Shown: positions 25,647 to 38,130, counted from the stretch's first letter. The stretch: DNA of 64,000 bases from an uncultured Amylibacter sp. (GCA_947497475.1 CANMGS010000002.1:682001-746000); one strand, 5' to 3'. Numbers and translations are program-made. The notes: generated by a model from the sequence alone, not told the origin.

Positions 25647-26861
25647 ATGAAAAAAACTACTCTTTTAATTTGTGGTATGGTCGCCAGCATAACGCTGTCA
25701 GCGCCTACTTATTCAGCTGGTATTTACTCCCCTATTTTACAAGTGAACGAAAGTGTCATTACTCAGTTTGAGTTAGATCAACGTATTAGTATGTTACGTT
25801 CCTTTAGAACGCCTGGTGATTTACGCGAACAAGCAATGGAACAGTTAATTGGTGATCGCTTACGTATGCAAGCGGCGCGCGATGCGGGTATAACAACAAG
25901 TGATGAAGATGTTTTTTCTGGTATGGAAGAGTTTGCTGCACGCGGACAATTTACAGCAGAACAATTACTTGCGTTTTTTCGTCAACAAGGTGTAGAGCGC
26001 GAAACATTTGAATCATTCGTTCGTGCAGGTATTGCTTGGCGAAATGTTATTGGCGCGCGCTTTGCCTCTAAGGTAAATATCGCGGATGAGGAAATTGATG
26101 CACGTTTAGGCGATTCAACATTTGATTTCCCCAAGACGATTAATGTTGCAGAGATCATTTTACCATTCGAAGAGCGTGGCTCAGGTCCAACACGTGCGTT
26201 AGCAGAACGATTGACTGGTTCAATAAAAAGCGAAGAGCAATTTACAGCTGCTGCTCAGAAGTTTTCGAAGTCAGCAACAGCATCTAGAGGCGGTTCACTT
26301 GGGTGGGTTCCATTAAGTAATTTACCACCTCAAGTAGCTTCAATAGTTTCAAAACTACAACCAGGTGAAATGACAGGCCCAATCAGTTTGGGTAATTCTG
26401 TAGCTCTATATCAATTACGCGGTGTACGCGAAGCAAAATCAGCAAGCGATCAAGTTGTTTCTGTTAGCTATTTAGAGGTAGCTGTACCTGCTAGCAATGC
26501 TGGCCAATCTGGGCAAATCACTGAAGCGAATAAGTTAATCAATTCTGGCGATACATGTCTGGATATGGAATCTAATGCAGCTGATTATGGCCCTAATGCA
26601 GTAACAAGCTATACATTTGCAGCACCAGATATCCCTGCACGTATTAATGCTGAACTTGCGCGTTTAGATCCAAATGAAGCGACATATTATGTTGCAGACA
26701 ACAGCAACATCAATGTTCTTATGCTTTGCAACCGTGCCAAAGACATTCCAGAGGGCGCACGCGAACAAATTCGAAACGCTCTCTTTAGCCAACGCGTCGG
26801 CAGTTTTGGAGATGGGTATTTGCAAGAACTGCGCAGTGATGCGCATATTATCGAAAAATGA
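25647..26861 (+). CDS. surA: SurA-like periplasmic chaperone/peptidyl-prolyl isomerase
   Basis: 404 aa with a signal peptide (LLICGMVASITLSAPTYSAG). The SurA N-terminal chaperone region covers about 30-170 (VNESVITQFELDQRISML, EQLIGDRLRMQAARDAG), followed by one parvulin-like domain (about 170-280: AAQKFSKSATASRGGSLGWVPLSNLPP). SurA guides beta-barrel proteins such as LptD to the outer membrane, and surA following lptD and preceding pdxA-rsmA is the order known in many proteobacteria. The second parvulin domain appears degenerate. It overlaps pdxA by 4 bp. Confidence 0.92.
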   Translation: MKKTTLLICGMVASITLSAPTYSAGIYSPILQVNESVITQFELDQRISMLRSFRTPGDLREQAMEQLIGDRLRMQAARDAGITTSDEDVFSGMEEFAARGQFTAEQLLAFFRQQGVERETFESFVRAGIAWRNVIGARFASKVNIADEEIDARLGDSTFDFPKTINVAEIILPFEERGSGPTRALAERLTGSIKSEEQFTAAAQKFSKSATASRGGSLGWVPLSNLPPQVASIVSKLQPGEMTGPISLGNSVALYQLRGVREAKSASDQVVSVSYLEVAVPASNAGQSGQITEANKLINSGDTCLDMESNAADYGPNAVTSYTFAAPDIPARINAELARLDPNEATYYVADNSNINVLMLCNRAKDIPEGAREQIRNALFSQRVGSFGDGYLQELRSDAHIIEK

Positions 26862-27847
26862 AACCAATAGCTTTAACATCTGGCGACCCAAGTGGTGTCG
26901 GTTTAGAAATTACAGGTTTGGCATGGAAGGCACTTAAAGATAAAGTGCCTTTCTTTTTGATTGCAGACCATCAACATGTTCGTTCTGTCACTAATATCCC
27001 TATAAAACTAATAGAGACGCCAGACGATGCCGTAAACGTATGCTCATCTGCATTACCCGTTTTACATATACCATTTGCAGAACATCCCAATTTGGGAAAC
27101 GAACAACCTGCTAATGCACATGCTGTTATTAAATCAATCGAAATGGCAGTTGGTTTTGTTAAATCTGATCAAGCTGCAGCTGTATGTACAAACCCCATTA
27201 ATAAAAAAGTTTTAAAAGACGGAGCTGCTTTTCCCTATCCTGGTCATACTGAGTTTCTTGCCCATTTGGGAGATGTACCAACTTCAGTAATGATGTTGAC
27301 AGCGCCAGAACTACGCGCCGTTCCTGTCACAATACATATTGCATTGTCGGAGGTACCTAATGCACTCACAGACAAGTTAATCGCTGATACAATTCGAATT
27401 ACTCAATATGCATTGAAGCGTGATTTTGGCCTTACTAGTCCAAAAATTGCTGTTGCTGGTTTAAACCCACACGCAGGTGAAGGTGGTACTATGGGCACTG
27501 AAGAAATAGATCGTATAATACCGCTTTTGGATGAATTACGCCAAGAAGGTATTGCACTGATTGGTCCGCTTCCTGCGGATACTATGTTTCACCCACAAGC
27601 ACGCGAGAAATATGACACAGCAGTTTGTATGTACCATGATCAAGCTTTAATACCATTGAAAACATTAAATTTTTCTGCTGGTGTTAATACCACACTTGGG
27701 TTGCCATTCATAAGAACCTCTCCAGACCATGGTACAGCGTTTGATATTGCAGGAAAAGGTATCGCGGATGCAACCAGCCTTATAGAAGCAATCAAACAAG
27801 CCTATCAAATGGCCCAAAATAGAGCACAATATGACAAACTCAGCTGA
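26858..27847 (+). CDS. pdxA: 4-hydroxythreonine-4-phosphate dehydrogenase
   Basis: 329 aa. Signatures: [17 protein letters not shown] at the start, [32 protein letters not shown] with metal-binding histidine, and [11 protein letters not shown]. It oxidises 4-phosphohydroxy-L-threonine in the DXP-dependent pyridoxal phosphate pathway. It is coupled to surA (4-bp overlap) and to rsmA (17-bp overlap). Confidence 0.96.
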   Translation: MKPIALTSGDPSGVGLEITGLAWKALKDKVPFFLIADHQHVRSVTNIPIKLIETPDDAVNVCSSALPVLHIPFAEHPNLGNEQPANAHAVIKSIEMAVGFVKSDQAAAVCTNPINKKVLKDGAAFPYPGHTEFLAHLGDVPTSVMMLTAPELRAVPVTIHIALSEVPNALTDKLIADTIRITQYALKRDFGLTSPKIAVAGLNPHAGEGGTMGTEEIDRIIPLLDELRQEGIALIGPLPADTMFHPQAREKYDTAVCMYHDQALIPLKTLNFSAGVNTTLGLPFIRTSPDHGTAFDIAGKGIADATSLIEAIKQAYQMAQNRAQYDKLS

Positions 27848-28670
27848 TGGGCTTCCCGCGCTTCGTGATGTAATTTCCACGCATGAACTTCGTGCGCAAA
27901 AATCTTTGGGTCAAAACTTTCTCTTAGATTTAAATTTAACTGGTAAGATCGCGCGTCAGGCAGGTGATTTATCAAACTGTGATGTTTTAGAAGTTGGCCC
28001 TGGTCCAGGCGGTTTAACACGCGCTCTGCTCTACGAGGGCGCACGCCGCGTTATTGCTATTGAACGCGATGAACGTTGTTTACCTGCCCTAGCAGAAATT
28101 TCTAATCATTATGATGGGCGTTTAAAGATTATATCGGGTGATGCATTAACCATTAACCCACATGAGCATTTCGATGGGCCCGTAAAAATTGTTGCCAACT
28201 TACCTTATAATGTAGGAACTGAATTACTTGTACGTTGGCTAACACCAAAAGAATGGCCACCATTTTGGGATAGTCTAACACTTATGTTCCAACGTGAAGT
28301 GGCCCATCGTATCGTTGCACAACCAGGCAGCAAAGCCTATGGGCGGCTGTCCATTCTTGCTCAATGGCGTTCTGACGCAAAAATTGTAATGGATTTACCA
28401 CCACAAGCTTTTACGCCAGCCCCCAAAGTTTCATCAGCTGTGGTGCATATTACAAAATGTGACCAGCCAAAATTTGACTGTAATGCCAAAGTATTAGAAC
28501 GCGTTGTTGCAACCGCATTTAATCAAAGACGCAAGATGTTACGTGCCAGCCTAAAGTCACTGGCTCCTGATGTCGAAGATAGAATTAACGCCGCAGGAAT
28601 AAAACCCACAGAACGTGCAGAGCAACTTTCCGTAGAAGAGTTCTGCACATTAAGTCGAATGTTTAGTTAA
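27831..28670 (+). CDS. rsmA: 16S rRNA dimethyladenosine transferase RsmA
   Basis: 279 aa. SAM-binding motif [15 protein letters not shown], catalytic NLPYNVG and the N-terminal [12 protein letters not shown] are intact. It dimethylates two adjacent adenines near the 3' end of 16S rRNA, and its loss gives kasugamycin resistance. The start overlaps the end of pdxA by 17 bp. It is the last gene of the lptFGD-surA-pdxA operon and ends 1 bp from the convergent DUF4167 gene, so no separate terminator fits between them. Confidence 0.97.
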   Translation: MTNSADGLPALRDVISTHELRAQKSLGQNFLLDLNLTGKIARQAGDLSNCDVLEVGPGPGGLTRALLYEGARRVIAIERDERCLPALAEISNHYDGRLKIISGDALTINPHEHFDGPVKIVANLPYNVGTELLVRWLTPKEWPPFWDSLTLMFQREVAHRIVAQPGSKAYGRLSILAQWRSDAKIVMDLPPQAFTPAPKVSSAVVHITKCDQPKFDCNAKVLERVVATAFNQRRKMLRASLKSLAPDVEDRINAAGIKPTERAEQLSVEEFCTLSRMFS

Positions 28671-28671
28671 T

Positions 28672-29244
28672 TTATTCTGCAGCTGTATCTGGCGCTGTTT
28701 CTTTCGTTGCAGATTTTGGTTCTGCTTCTGGTTCCGCTAGCTCAACTTTTTTCTCAGCAGGCTTCTTTGGTTTTGCAGGTTTTTTCTTAGTTTCAGGCGT
28801 ATCAACCAGATTATTTTCAGCTTGAGCAGGAAATAAGTCCCCTGCATCACCAGCGATATCTGGTTGATCACCATCAATCACATCGGAAGCAGCTTTTTGC
28901 TGCTTTTGGTTTTGCTGTTGTTTCTGCTGATTTTGCTGTTGTTGTTGCTGACGCTGCGCTTCTTGAGCTTCGCGGCGTTGGTTAATCTCGCGCTGTGCTT
29001 CGGTTAACAAACGAGAATAATGTTCTGAATGTTGTAAGAAATTTTCTGCATTTACACGATCACCAGACAACATAGCGTCACTAGAAAGGCTTTGATATTT
29101 ATCAATAATTTGTTGTGGTGTACCGCGAACTTTGCCTTCTGGTCCAGAGGAATCAAAAACGCGATTTACAACATTGGCAGGGTTTCCGCGACGGTTGTTA
29201 TTGTTATTCTTATTACGTGAACGTGATTTGTTAGAAGATCTCAT
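28672..29244 (-). CDS. DUF4167 protein (RNA-binding-like, low complexity)
   Basis: 190 aa. The N-terminus is basic and Asn/Arg-rich (SRNKNNNNNRRGN), followed by the DUF4167 core (VFDSSGPEGKVRGTPQQIIDKYQSL, NAENFLQHSEHYSRLL), a Gln-rich run and an acidic, Lys/Pro/Glu-rich tail. The family is restricted to alphaproteobacteria and is usually near prmC-prfA, as here. The basic start suggests nucleic-acid binding, an inference. Simple repeats in the middle make its length variable. The 175-bp gap to prmC holds no other clear feature. Confidence 0.88.
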   Translation of the reverse strand: MRSSNKSRSRNKNNNNNRRGNPANVVNRVFDSSGPEGKVRGTPQQIIDKYQSLSSDAMLSGDRVNAENFLQHSEHYSRLLTEAQREINQRREAQEAQRQQQQQQNQQKQQQNQKQQKAASDVIDGDQPDIAGDAGDLFPAQAENNLVDTPETKKKPAKPKKPAEKKVELAEPEAEPKSATKETAPDTAAE

Positions 29245-29419
29245 ATGATCCGAATGCCTTTGTCGTATTTGAAAAAAATTGCGCCTTTTGGCGATGTCCC
29301 GATTAAGCTTTAGGGGTTTCTAAGGATGAGAATAAATCAATCATCCGACTTCGAAAATTATATCTTAGAAAATCGAGTATACAAGCCCTAATGGTGGATT
29401 TTACAACAAAATACGAATT

Positions 29420-30268
29420 TTAAGCGGTTTTCGGTGCATAAAAGTGCAAAATACGGTCTTTACCCGCCAAATCTTTGATGCATCGTCCATTTAGAAAGCC
29501 ATATCTCTCAAAAATACCCAAAACAGACTCGGCCTGATCCCAACCAATTTCTAGGAACATTTGTCCATCTTTTTTTAAATACTGCGCCGCATCTTTGGCA
29601 ATAAGCTTATATGCTTCCAAGCCATCCCCCTCTGGGGTTAAGGCAATACGAGGCTCCCAATCACGAACTTCTGGCGCAATCTCACCCATTGTCTTTGCTG
29701 TAATATAAGGTGGATTACTGACGATAAGATCATACTTACCTTCAATGTTCTCGAACCAATTCGATTGAATAAATTTAACACGATCGAGAACGCCTAAAGC
29801 GCTCGCATTTTGTTTTGCAATTGCCAAAGCTTTATCTGATAAGTCAGAGGCGACCCCTATAGCATTTTTGAATTCAGACAATAATGTCAGTATGATACAA
29901 CCCGAACCTGTACCTAAATCCAAAATGTTCTGTACGTCTTTTCCTTTTAGAACTTCTTCAATTAAAGTTTCCGTATCTGGACGCGGATCAAGTACATCTG
30001 GTGTAATTTTAAATCGTCGCCCCCAAAATTCACGTGCTCCAATGATTTGAGATACAGGTTGTCTTCGCAAACGCTGCGCAATGGCTTTTTGAAACGTCTC
30101 TTTGACATCAAGAGTAACAGTATCACGCATATGTAATGATAACATACCGCGTTCAATTCCCATTGTATGCGCAAGTAAGCTACGTACATCAGTTCGTGCG
30201 CCATCCCCAAGAACTGGCTTCAATTGATCCAGCCCCCAAGATAACAATTCTTGGGTGGTCTGTGTCAT
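29420..30268 (-). CDS. prmC: Release factor N5-glutamine methyltransferase
   Basis: 282 aa. SAM-binding motif [13 protein letters not shown] and catalytic VSNPPYI are present, with the N-terminal helical domain typical of PrmC. It methylates the glutamine of the GGQ motif in release factors RF1 and RF2. It is directly coupled to prfA, encoding one of its substrates, by a 4-bp overlap. Confidence 0.96.
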   Translation of the reverse strand: MTQTTQELLSWGLDQLKPVLGDGARTDVRSLLAHTMGIERGMLSLHMRDTVTLDVKETFQKAIAQRLRRQPVSQIIGAREFWGRRFKITPDVLDPRPDTETLIEEVLKGKDVQNILDLGTGSGCIILTLLSEFKNAIGVASDLSDKALAIAKQNASALGVLDRVKFIQSNWFENIEGKYDLIVSNPPYITAKTMGEIAPEVRDWEPRIALTPEGDGLEAYKLIAKDAAQYLKKDGQMFLEIGWDQAESVLGIFERYGFLNGRCIKDLAGKDRILHFYAPKTA

Positions 30269-31320
30269 GGATTCAATTCTGATAGTTTTTGGGCTTGATC
30301 ATCGGCGATCAAAGCGTCGACAATTTCATCCAGATCGCCCTGCATCACTTGATCCAGCTTATAGAGCGTTAAATTGATGCGGTGATCAGTCATACGACCC
30401 TGTGGGAAATTATACGTGCGGATACGTTCGGAGCGATCACCAGAGCCCACCTGCCCTTTACGGCTGGCTGCCCGTTCCTCATCCGCCTCTTGACGCTTCA
30501 TGTCATACAAGCGCGTCCGTAAAGTTTGCATTGCAATTTCACGGTTACGATGTTGCGATTTTTCAGATGATACAACCATAATCCCGGTTGGAATATGAAC
30601 GATGCGCACAGCACTATCCGTTGTATTCACGTGTTGGCCACCAGAACCAGATGCACGCATCGTATCAATGCGCAAATCTGTGGCAGGCAGATCAATATCC
30701 ACCTCTTCGGCTTCTGGTAACACAGCGACTGTTGCAGCTGACGTATGGACACGCCCACCGCTTTCGGTTGTTGGCACACGCTGCACACGGTGCACACCAC
30801 TTTCGAATTTCATTCTAGCAAAAACACCTGCCCCTTTGATATTCGCTACAATTTCACGATATCCACCAAGTTCGGTTTCAGCCTCTTCTATCACCTCGAT
30901 TTTCCAACCTGCCGACTCGCAGTAGCGTTGGTACATTCTGAACAAATCACCAGCGAATAAAGCGGCCTCATCACCGCCCGTACCTGCGCGAATTTCCAAG
31001 ACAGCAGACCGTTCATCCGCTTCATCTTTTGGCAATAAAGACAATTGTAATTCATGCTCAGCATTCGGCAGTGCTGCCTTTAATTCTGGTAATTCTTCCT
31101 CAACCAATTCTTTCATGTCTGGATCGGATAGCATTTCTTCTGCCTCGGCAATATCGGCAACAAGACGTTGATAATCGTTAATTTTATCAACTACAGGCTT
31201 TAAATCCGAATATTCTTTAGACAACGCAGCAATGTCATCAACAGCTGATCCGTCAGCCATTTTAGCTTCTAAAAATTCAAAACGACTCGTGATTTGGATG
31301 AGTTTATCTTCAGGTATCAT
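30265..31320 (-). CDS. prfA: Peptide chain release factor 1
   Basis: ATG at 31320 ([18 protein letters not shown]) is preferred over 31365 because it gives 351 aa and the family's normal N-terminus. The catalytic GSGGQHVN motif and the stop-codon recognition segment [14 protein letters not shown] (a PxT tripeptide, RF1 type) are present. It reads UAA and UAG at the ribosome. prmC follows with a 4-bp overlap, coupling the factor to its modifying enzyme. A divergent small exported-protein gene starts 72 bp upstream. Confidence 0.96.
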   Translation of the reverse strand: MIPEDKLIQITSRFEFLEAKMADGSAVDDIAALSKEYSDLKPVVDKINDYQRLVADIAEAEEMLSDPDMKELVEEELPELKAALPNAEHELQLSLLPKDEADERSAVLEIRAGTGGDEAALFAGDLFRMYQRYCESAGWKIEVIEEAETELGGYREIVANIKGAGVFARMKFESGVHRVQRVPTTESGGRVHTSAATVAVLPEAEEVDIDLPATDLRIDTMRASGSGGQHVNTTDSAVRIVHIPTGIMVVSSEKSQHRNREIAMQTLRTRLYDMKRQEADEERAASRKGQVGSGDRSERIRTYNFPQGRMTDHRINLTLYKLDQVMQGDLDEIVDALIADDQAQKLSELNP

Positions 31321-31392
31321 GCGCCTGACATTGCGGTTTGTAAGGCTGTGGTCAAGAGCAAGCATGACTTTTTCAACAATTTATGCTAATTA

Positions 31393-31671
31393 ATGCATAT
31401 GAAGTGGCTTTTAACGATCATATTCGTATGTGCTGGTTCCATAGCACAAAGTGACAATGCCAAGGTAAAGTGGCCCGATTGCTACTGCACTGATAAAGAC
31501 GGATTGCGTGTGGAATTAGGCAACATGATTTGCATGAAGGTCGATGGGCGTGATTTTATTGCGCGTTGTGAAATGTCATTAAACAACCCCATGTGGCGCG
31601 AAATAAGCAAAGGATGCTTATCTTCCAGCAGTCAACCCGCGGATTCCATCAACCCAACTGTTGATACGTAA
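31393..31671 (+). CDS. Small Cys-rich exported protein
   Basis: 92 aa. The N-terminus is a short signal peptide (KWLLTIIFVCAGSIAQSD). The mature part carries cysteines in PDCYCTDKDG, NMICMKVDG, ARCEMS and KGCLS, a spacing suited to disulfides. The start could be the ATG at 31393 or the one at 31399. It ends inside the convergent DUF1499 gene (54-bp overlap), so its tail ([12 protein letters not shown]) may be fortuitous. It recalls short exported proteins found next to prfA in related bacteria, but no family is claimed. Confidence 0.6.
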   Translation: MHMKWLLTIIFVCAGSIAQSDNAKVKWPDCYCTDKDGLRVELGNMICMKVDGRDFIARCEMSLNNPMWREISKGCLSSSSQPADSINPTVDT

Positions 31672-32082
31672 TTTATTCACACCAAAATCACGATATCCAA
31701 ATCTTGAACGAGAGAAGAAGGAAAGCTTCGATCTATCACCATTTGGCTCTATCTTAATTGTTAAGTAATCAGGGTAAGCAATTAATTTAGATCTTTGAAT
31801 AAATGTTAAAAGCTGACCATCATCCGTATTTGCCAACAATTCTATACGTTCTTGCTGACCCGCATAATCCATAATCATTTGTGAAATCTTTGCTTGTTTT
31901 AGATTGATATTAACCGATGCATCACCTGCTAGTCGGTAATCATTTGGTCGCCCAGTTGATTTTACTGTTTCAGGATCTTGGTGCCAATGTTCGATATTAT
32001 GCGGCGCAAAACGCACATAAGTTAGCAATCCGATTACAACTATAAAAAATAATCCAGCTAATACCATAGAGCCCCGTTTCAT
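31618..32082 (-). CDS. DUF1499 family membrane-anchored protein
   Basis: 154 aa. One N-terminal membrane span ([18 protein letters not shown]) anchors a periplasmic domain. The domain has the DUF1499 pattern with TGRPNDYRL near the start and [23 protein letters not shown] near the end. Function is unknown. It starts within the last bases of ispG (4-bp overlap), so the two are co-transcribed. Its 3' end overlaps the convergent small exported-protein gene. Confidence 0.8.
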   Translation of the reverse strand: MKRGSMVLAGLFFIVVIGLLTYVRFAPHNIEHWHQDPETVKSTGRPNDYRLAGDASVNINLKQAKISQMIMDYAGQQERIELLANTDDGQLLTFIQRSKLIAYPDYLTIKIEPNGDRSKLSFFSRSRFGYRDFGVNKLRINSWVDGIRGLTAGR

Positions 32083-33209
32083 TCTGCAGCTGTATCAACA
32101 ACCTCTTGCGCATCAATCTCTGCGGCACGCGTTTCGACAAGCCCCACGATATGATCGACCATTTTATCATTATCTAACTTATGGTCCTGTTTACCTGCCA
32201 TATAAACCATGCCAGATCCAGCTCCGCCGCCTGTAAACCCTACGTCAGTCATCAATGCTTCACCTGGCCCATTCACAACACAACCGATAATCGACAATGA
32301 CATTGGTGTTTTAATATGTTCCAAACGTTTTTCTAAAATCTCTACAGTTTTGATCACATCAAAACCTTGGCGCGCACAGCTTGGGCATGAAATAATGTTT
32401 ACACCGCGGTGCCGTAAACCAAGCGATTTTAAAATCTCATAACCGACTTTTACCTCTTCGACAGGATCCGCTGACAAAGATACACGTAATGTATCACCAA
32501 TCCCCATCCAAAGTAGATTACCAAGTCCGATAGCTGACTTAATTGTACCAGAGGTTAAACCACCCGCTTCTGTTATCCCAAGATGAATAGGCGCGTCCGT
32601 TGCATCCGCAAGCCCTTGATATGCAGCTGCAGACAAGAAAACATCAGATGCTTTGACGGAAATTTTATATTCATGGAAATCATTATCTTCCAGAATGCGA
32701 ATATGCTCTAAACCGCTTTCAATCATAGCTTCAGGGCAAGGTTCCGCATATTTATCCAATAAATGTTTTTCCAAAGAGCCCGCATTTACGCCAATACGTA
32801 TAGAGCAGCCATAATCTTTCGCAGCTTTAATAACCTCTGCCACGCGATCCGGACTGCCAATATTACCTGGATTGATCCGCAAGCATGATGCGCCAGCCTC
32901 TGCCGCCTCAATTGCACGTTTGTAATGGAAGTGAATATCAGCAACCAAAGGTACTGGGCTTTCTTTTACAATTTCCTTCATCGCAACTGTAGATGCTTCA
33001 TCAGGGCATGATACACGCACAATATCTGCACCAGCTTCAGCACAAGCTTGAATTTGTTCAACCGTAGCTTTTACATCATGTGTCAGCGTATTTGTCATAG
33101 TCTGCACAGTGATTGGTGCATCACCACCCACTGGTACATTACCCACGTGAATTTGACGGCTTTTACGACGGTGAATGTTACGCCAAGGACGAATATGATT
33201 CAGGGACAT
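32079..33209 (-). CDS. ispG: 4-hydroxy-3-methylbut-2-enyl diphosphate synthase
   Basis: 376 aa. The N-terminal TIM-barrel starts with [22 protein letters not shown]. Cluster-binding cysteines are in [10 protein letters not shown] and [12 protein letters not shown]. It is a [4Fe-4S] enzyme of the non-mevalonate isoprenoid pathway that makes HMBPP from MEcPP. DUF1499 follows with overlap, and the RodZ-like gene lies upstream on the same strand. Confidence 0.96.
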   Translation of the reverse strand: MSLNHIRPWRNIHRRKSRQIHVGNVPVGGDAPITVQTMTNTLTHDVKATVEQIQACAEAGADIVRVSCPDEASTVAMKEIVKESPVPLVADIHFHYKRAIEAAEAGASCLRINPGNIGSPDRVAEVIKAAKDYGCSIRIGVNAGSLEKHLLDKYAEPCPEAMIESGLEHIRILEDNDFHEYKISVKASDVFLSAAAYQGLADATDAPIHLGITEAGGLTSGTIKSAIGLGNLLWMGIGDTLRVSLSADPVEEVKVGYEILKSLGLRHRGVNIISCPSCARQGFDVIKTVEILEKRLEHIKTPMSLSIIGCVVNGPGEALMTDVGFTGGGAGSGMVYMAGKQDHKLDNDKMVDHIVGLVETRAAEIDAQEVVDTAAE

Positions 33210-33298
33210 TGGGTGGCCTAATCTGGGTCAACTTTAACTTTTAGATATAGTACTGTTTTAGAAGCGTCAAAGCCAATGCGGCAATGTTGCATAAACCT

Positions 33299-34504
33299 TT
33301 AGTTGTTTTGCACGTCTGCTAAAATAGCCTCTGCTGTTTTCTCAACATCAATGTTAAGTGGTGGAGACAGTGGCTGTGTAAATAAGTTTTTCGCCTCAGT
33401 GTAAGCTTCTTCAACATCAGATTGTATTAATGAAACTTTACGGGCGATACCGCCATTGGCTCCAACTGGGCCAAACGTTTTGTCACCGACCATTACATAT
33501 ACAGCACCAGAATTACCCGCTTTTAAAAGCGGGCCTTGCAGATCTTGAGGGACGCGATAACGCTCACCCGCATTAAGAATTTTTTCAAACAAAACGCTAT
33601 TATCTGGCAGATACACGCGAACCCAAGCTGGGCGTGTTGCAACAACGTCAATCGTTGGCGGCCCTTTTTCAATTACGGCGACTGGAGTTGTCTCGACTAT
33701 TACAGGTACAGCGGCTGTTAATGTTGGTGTTGGTGCAAGCGCACCCTGTGTTGATGGGTCAATAGTTGCAATCGGGCCATCGCGTGAAATTATACTTGGT
33801 ACATCCAATTCTTGTGGTCGGTAAAGCTGATCTAGAGAAAGGCTTGCTCCAACGGTACTTTCTAATGATGCTGTTTGCTGATCCAAAATCGGGCTTTCAT
33901 CAATCCCTGTAGTTCCATCGGATAAGACCGAAATATTAGACGCAACACCTGGTGTTTCATTCACTGGCGCAAACTGAACACGTTGCACTTCTTGTAAGAC
34001 ACGCCAGCCACCATATCCAAGACCTGAAACCAGTGCCATCAGAACCAATAAAGACCCAATTGCCGAGAAAGATATTTTTTCATACCAAGGCTGAACAGGC
34101 AAAGCCATAGATGGTTTGGTTGTTACATTGGGGCTATTTGCAGCAACTCCAGGTAAAATTCGCTGCTGACGTTGATTTTGGCTTGGCGTTTCACGGTGTG
34201 AAACCTCTACGTTTTGACCATCAAAACCAGTTTCAGCACAAAATTGCTTAAATGCTTTATCGCCATCTAAGTTTAAGTAACGTGCATAAGATCTTACATA
34301 ACCAGCAATAAATCCGCGTGTTTCAAAAACGTCTAAGTCACCGCTTTCAATAGCAGAAATGTACTTTACGCCTATTTTTAAATCCGTTTGAACATCAATT
34401 AAAGATTTATTCAGCGTTGCGCGTTCACCGCGCAACATATCACCCAATGCTAATGGGTAAGAGTCGAAACCCCGTGGTCTGAAATCTTCAGCGGATGTGC
34501 TCAT
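33299..34504 (-). CDS. RodZ-like cytoskeletal/cell-shape protein
   Basis: 401 aa with the RodZ layout: a cytoplasmic helix-turn-helix (about 18-90; KIGVKYISAIESGDLDVF, RGFIAGYVRSYARYLNLD), a linker, one membrane span (about 147-168) and a periplasmic DUF4115 domain (about 285-375; RPAWVRVYLPDNSVLFEKIL). RodZ ties MreB to the cell wall machinery. The low-complexity segment between the span and DUF4115 is long. The position immediately upstream of ispG on the same strand is a known proteobacterial order. Confidence 0.85.
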   Translation of the reverse strand: MSTSAEDFRPRGFDSYPLALGDMLRGERATLNKSLIDVQTDLKIGVKYISAIESGDLDVFETRGFIAGYVRSYARYLNLDGDKAFKQFCAETGFDGQNVEVSHRETPSQNQRQQRILPGVAANSPNVTTKPSMALPVQPWYEKISFSAIGSLLVLMALVSGLGYGGWRVLQEVQRVQFAPVNETPGVASNISVLSDGTTGIDESPILDQQTASLESTVGASLSLDQLYRPQELDVPSIISRDGPIATIDPSTQGALAPTPTLTAAVPVIVETTPVAVIEKGPPTIDVVATRPAWVRVYLPDNSVLFEKILNAGERYRVPQDLQGPLLKAGNSGAVYVMVGDKTFGPVGANGGIARKVSLIQSDVEEAYTEAKNLFTQPLSPPLNIDVEKTAEAILADVQNN

Positions 34505-34619
34505 CGCGTGCTTACCTATATATCTGCGCTCAATTACCTCGAATCGAGAGGGTATACCCTCTTCAAGTCGATATTAACACAGTTTGCGTATTTCGGTAGC
34601 CCCGCCTACTAAATAAGCT

Positions 34620-35843
34620 TTAGCCAGCCATTTGTGAGCGGTTTAATGCGCAATGGCCCCAAAGCTCATCAAGAGCAACAACCAATTCGCGCACCATCGT
34701 ATCCGTATGGACTGGAGATGGTGTGAAGCGCAAACGTTCAGTCCCACGTGGAACTGTTGGAAAGTTAATCGGTTGAACATAAATTCCATAGTCTTCTAAC
34801 AACTTGTCAGACAACATTTTACATTTAACAGGATCACCAACATGAACAGGCACAATATGGCTGCCATAATCGTCGACTGGCATACCCAATGATTTAACCT
34901 GTTCTTTCAAATTACGTGCGCGTGCTTGATGCTCATCACGCAGTTCTGAATGCTCTTTAAGATATTCAACCGATGCACGCGCCCCTGCTGCAATTGCAGG
35001 AGCTAAAGATGTTGAAAAGATAAAACCTGGAGCATAGGAACGAATTGCATCAGCTAACTTCGCTGAACATGCAACATACCCACCCATAACACCATATGCT
35101 TTGGCTAAAGTACCATTGATCATATCTAAGCGATCCATCAAGCCATCGCGTTCAGCAATACCACCGCCGCGTGGACCGTAAAGTCCAACAGCGTGAACTT
35201 CATCGATGTATGTCAGCGCGTTAAATTCATCAGCCAAATCACAAATCTCTTCGATTGGGCCAAAATCACCATCCATAGAATAAAGTGATTCAAATGCGAT
35301 TAATTTAGGTGCATCTTTCGGAGATTGCTCAAGCAATTCACGCAAATGGGTTACATCATTATGACGAAATACGTGTTTCTCACCAAAACCATGACGAATA
35401 CCTTCGATCATTGATGCATGGTTCAATGCGTCCGAGTAAATTATCAAACCAGGAAACAACCTTGGTAAAACAGATAGTGTCGCTTCGTTTGCATTATAGG
35501 CTGATGTAAAAACTAAGGCAGCTTCTTTAGCGTGCAAATCCGCAAGTGATAATTCTAAATCCTTATGAAACGAGGTGTTTCCAGAAATGTTACGCGTACC
35601 ACCAGAGCCTGCACCAGCAACTTCAATCGCTTTTTGCATAGCATTCAAAACAACTGGGTTCTGGCCCATACCGAGGTAATCGTTGCCGCACCAAACTGTT
35701 ATATCACGTTCTTCACCATTTTCAGTCGTCCATACAGCTTTAGGAAACTGTTGGTTCTTGCGGCGAATGTTTTGAAATACGCGATAACGCCCTTCTTCGT
35801 GCAAGGCATTAAGTGCGGCATCTATTTTGGCTTGGTAGTCCAT
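34620..35843 (-). CDS. hemA: 5-aminolevulinate synthase
   Basis: 407 aa. It has the alpha-oxoamine synthase fold: [53 protein letters not shown] and the PLP lysine in GTLAKAYG. It condenses glycine with succinyl-CoA, the first step of heme, siroheme and B12 synthesis in alphaproteobacteria. This supplies the precursor of the siroheme used by the sulfite reductase cluster further right. The 118-bp gap upstream separates it from the LdtR-like regulator. Confidence 0.97.
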   Translation of the reverse strand: MDYQAKIDAALNALHEEGRYRVFQNIRRKNQQFPKAVWTTENGEERDITVWCGNDYLGMGQNPVVLNAMQKAIEVAGAGSGGTRNISGNTSFHKDLELSLADLHAKEAALVFTSAYNANEATLSVLPRLFPGLIIYSDALNHASMIEGIRHGFGEKHVFRHNDVTHLRELLEQSPKDAPKLIAFESLYSMDGDFGPIEEICDLADEFNALTYIDEVHAVGLYGPRGGGIAERDGLMDRLDMINGTLAKAYGVMGGYVACSAKLADAIRSYAPGFIFSTSLAPAIAAGARASVEYLKEHSELRDEHQARARNLKEQVKSLGMPVDDYGSHIVPVHVGDPVKCKMLSDKLLEDYGIYVQPINFPTVPRGTERLRFTPSPVHTDTMVRELVVALDELWGHCALNRSQMAG

Positions 35844-35961
35844 CGTATTTTCCTAGCTTATGCGGCAGATATAAGACGAAACTATGTATACTGCACGTTA
35901 AAAAGCTTGCGAGGTACGAAATGTCACAGATTTTTGAAATTTAAATATATTTATGCTTTTT

Positions 35962-36471
35962 TTAGTAAATATATCGAATTTGATCGCCCCAATAACGTTC
36001 TAATCTGTGCAATGTGGCATTCAAATCTCCCAAATTTAAATCACCCAACACCTCTTTGCCTAAAATACCATCGGAATGGCGTCCAAACAAATCTGATACA
36101 ACTTTGCGTATATGGCGGCCGCTCTCTGAAAGCCGAACACGCACAGATCTACGATCAATTTCACAACGTTTGTGTTCCATATATCCTGATTCAACTAATT
36201 TCTTAAGATTGTATGAGACATTTGATCCTTGATAATAGCCACGAGATTTCAATTCACCTGCTGTAACTTCGTTATCACCGATATTAAAAAGTAAAAGGGC
36301 TTGAACTGAATTGATATCCAGCAAACCAAGTCGTTCAAATTCATCTTTAATAACATCTAACAATAATCGATGTAGTCGTTCGACCATAGAAAGGGTTTCT
36401 AAATAGGATCCTAAAAACGCGCTGCCCTGTTGTTTGACTGGGTCAGCGGAAATATTTTCATATACGCTCAT
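35962..36471 (-). CDS. MarR/LdtR-like winged-helix regulator
   Basis: 169 aa. A winged helix-turn-helix lies between about 50 and 125: INSVQALLLFNIGDNEVTAGELKSRG, GSNVSYNLKKLVESGYMEHKR, DRRSVRVRLSESG. It resembles LdtR, a MarR-type regulator known from rhizobia and Liberibacter that controls cell-envelope and stress genes. It lies upstream of hemA on the same strand. Effector and targets cannot be read here. Confidence 0.82.
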   Translation of the reverse strand: MSVYENISADPVKQQGSAFLGSYLETLSMVERLHRLLLDVIKDEFERLGLLDINSVQALLLFNIGDNEVTAGELKSRGYYQGSNVSYNLKKLVESGYMEHKRCEIDRRSVRVRLSESGRHIRKVVSDLFGRHSDGILGKEVLGDLNLGDLNATLHRLERYWGDQIRYIY

Positions 36472-36535
36472 TCTTTACTCCGCCAGATACTGCTCTGCAT
36501 CTTTGATGACGGGAAAAGTCAAACAACTCGTTAAA

Positions 36536-36805
36536 TTATGAGTTTATTTTCGTAAAATAATGCTCTTTTACACGAGAAAGGGCTTTTTCAATCTCTTTAG
36601 GTGTCTCTTGTTGGCCAGTTACCCATACTAAAAGATCTTGGTCATGTTCTGACATCAGGATTTCATGCGCATCTAATTCAGCATCTGTTAAAGATGCCAT
36701 TTTCTCGTCGGCGAAACTGCCGAACATCAAATCCATCTCTTTAATGCCGCGACGCCATGAACGTAAACGCAATCGTTTTAATCGTGTTTCCCGATCTTCT
36801 GCCAT
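36536..36805 (-). CDS. sdhE: Succinate dehydrogenase assembly factor SdhE
   Basis: The 146-aa track ORF begins far upstream; ATG at 36805 (MAEDRETRLKRLRLRSWRRG) has an AGGAG ribosome binding site and gives 89 aa, the normal SdhE size. The conserved RRGIKEMDLMFGSF contains the RGxxE motif that helps attach FAD covalently to SdhA. It is divergent from the aspartate aminotransferase gene at 36928. Confidence 0.93.
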   Translation of the reverse strand: MAEDRETRLKRLRLRSWRRGIKEMDLMFGSFADEKMASLTDAELDAHEILMSEHDQDLLVWVTGQQETPKEIEKALSRVKEHYFTKINS

Positions 36806-36873
36806 ACCATGCTCCTTTTTTGCGTTAGATAACGCAGTGGAAAAAAACCACAAGTCCTGCTTGCACACTATAA

Positions 36874-38130
<1,257 letters not shown>

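Noticed and set aside
28900-29000. Direct repeats in the DUF4167 gene as a CRISPR-like array
   Set aside because: The repeats are CAG/CTG-like Gln codons inside a coding frame with no spacers.
35565-36206. 213-aa plus-strand ORF across the hemA start and the LdtR-like gene
   Set aside because: Both overlapped genes are strong family members on the minus strand. The plus frame has no motif or ribosome binding site.
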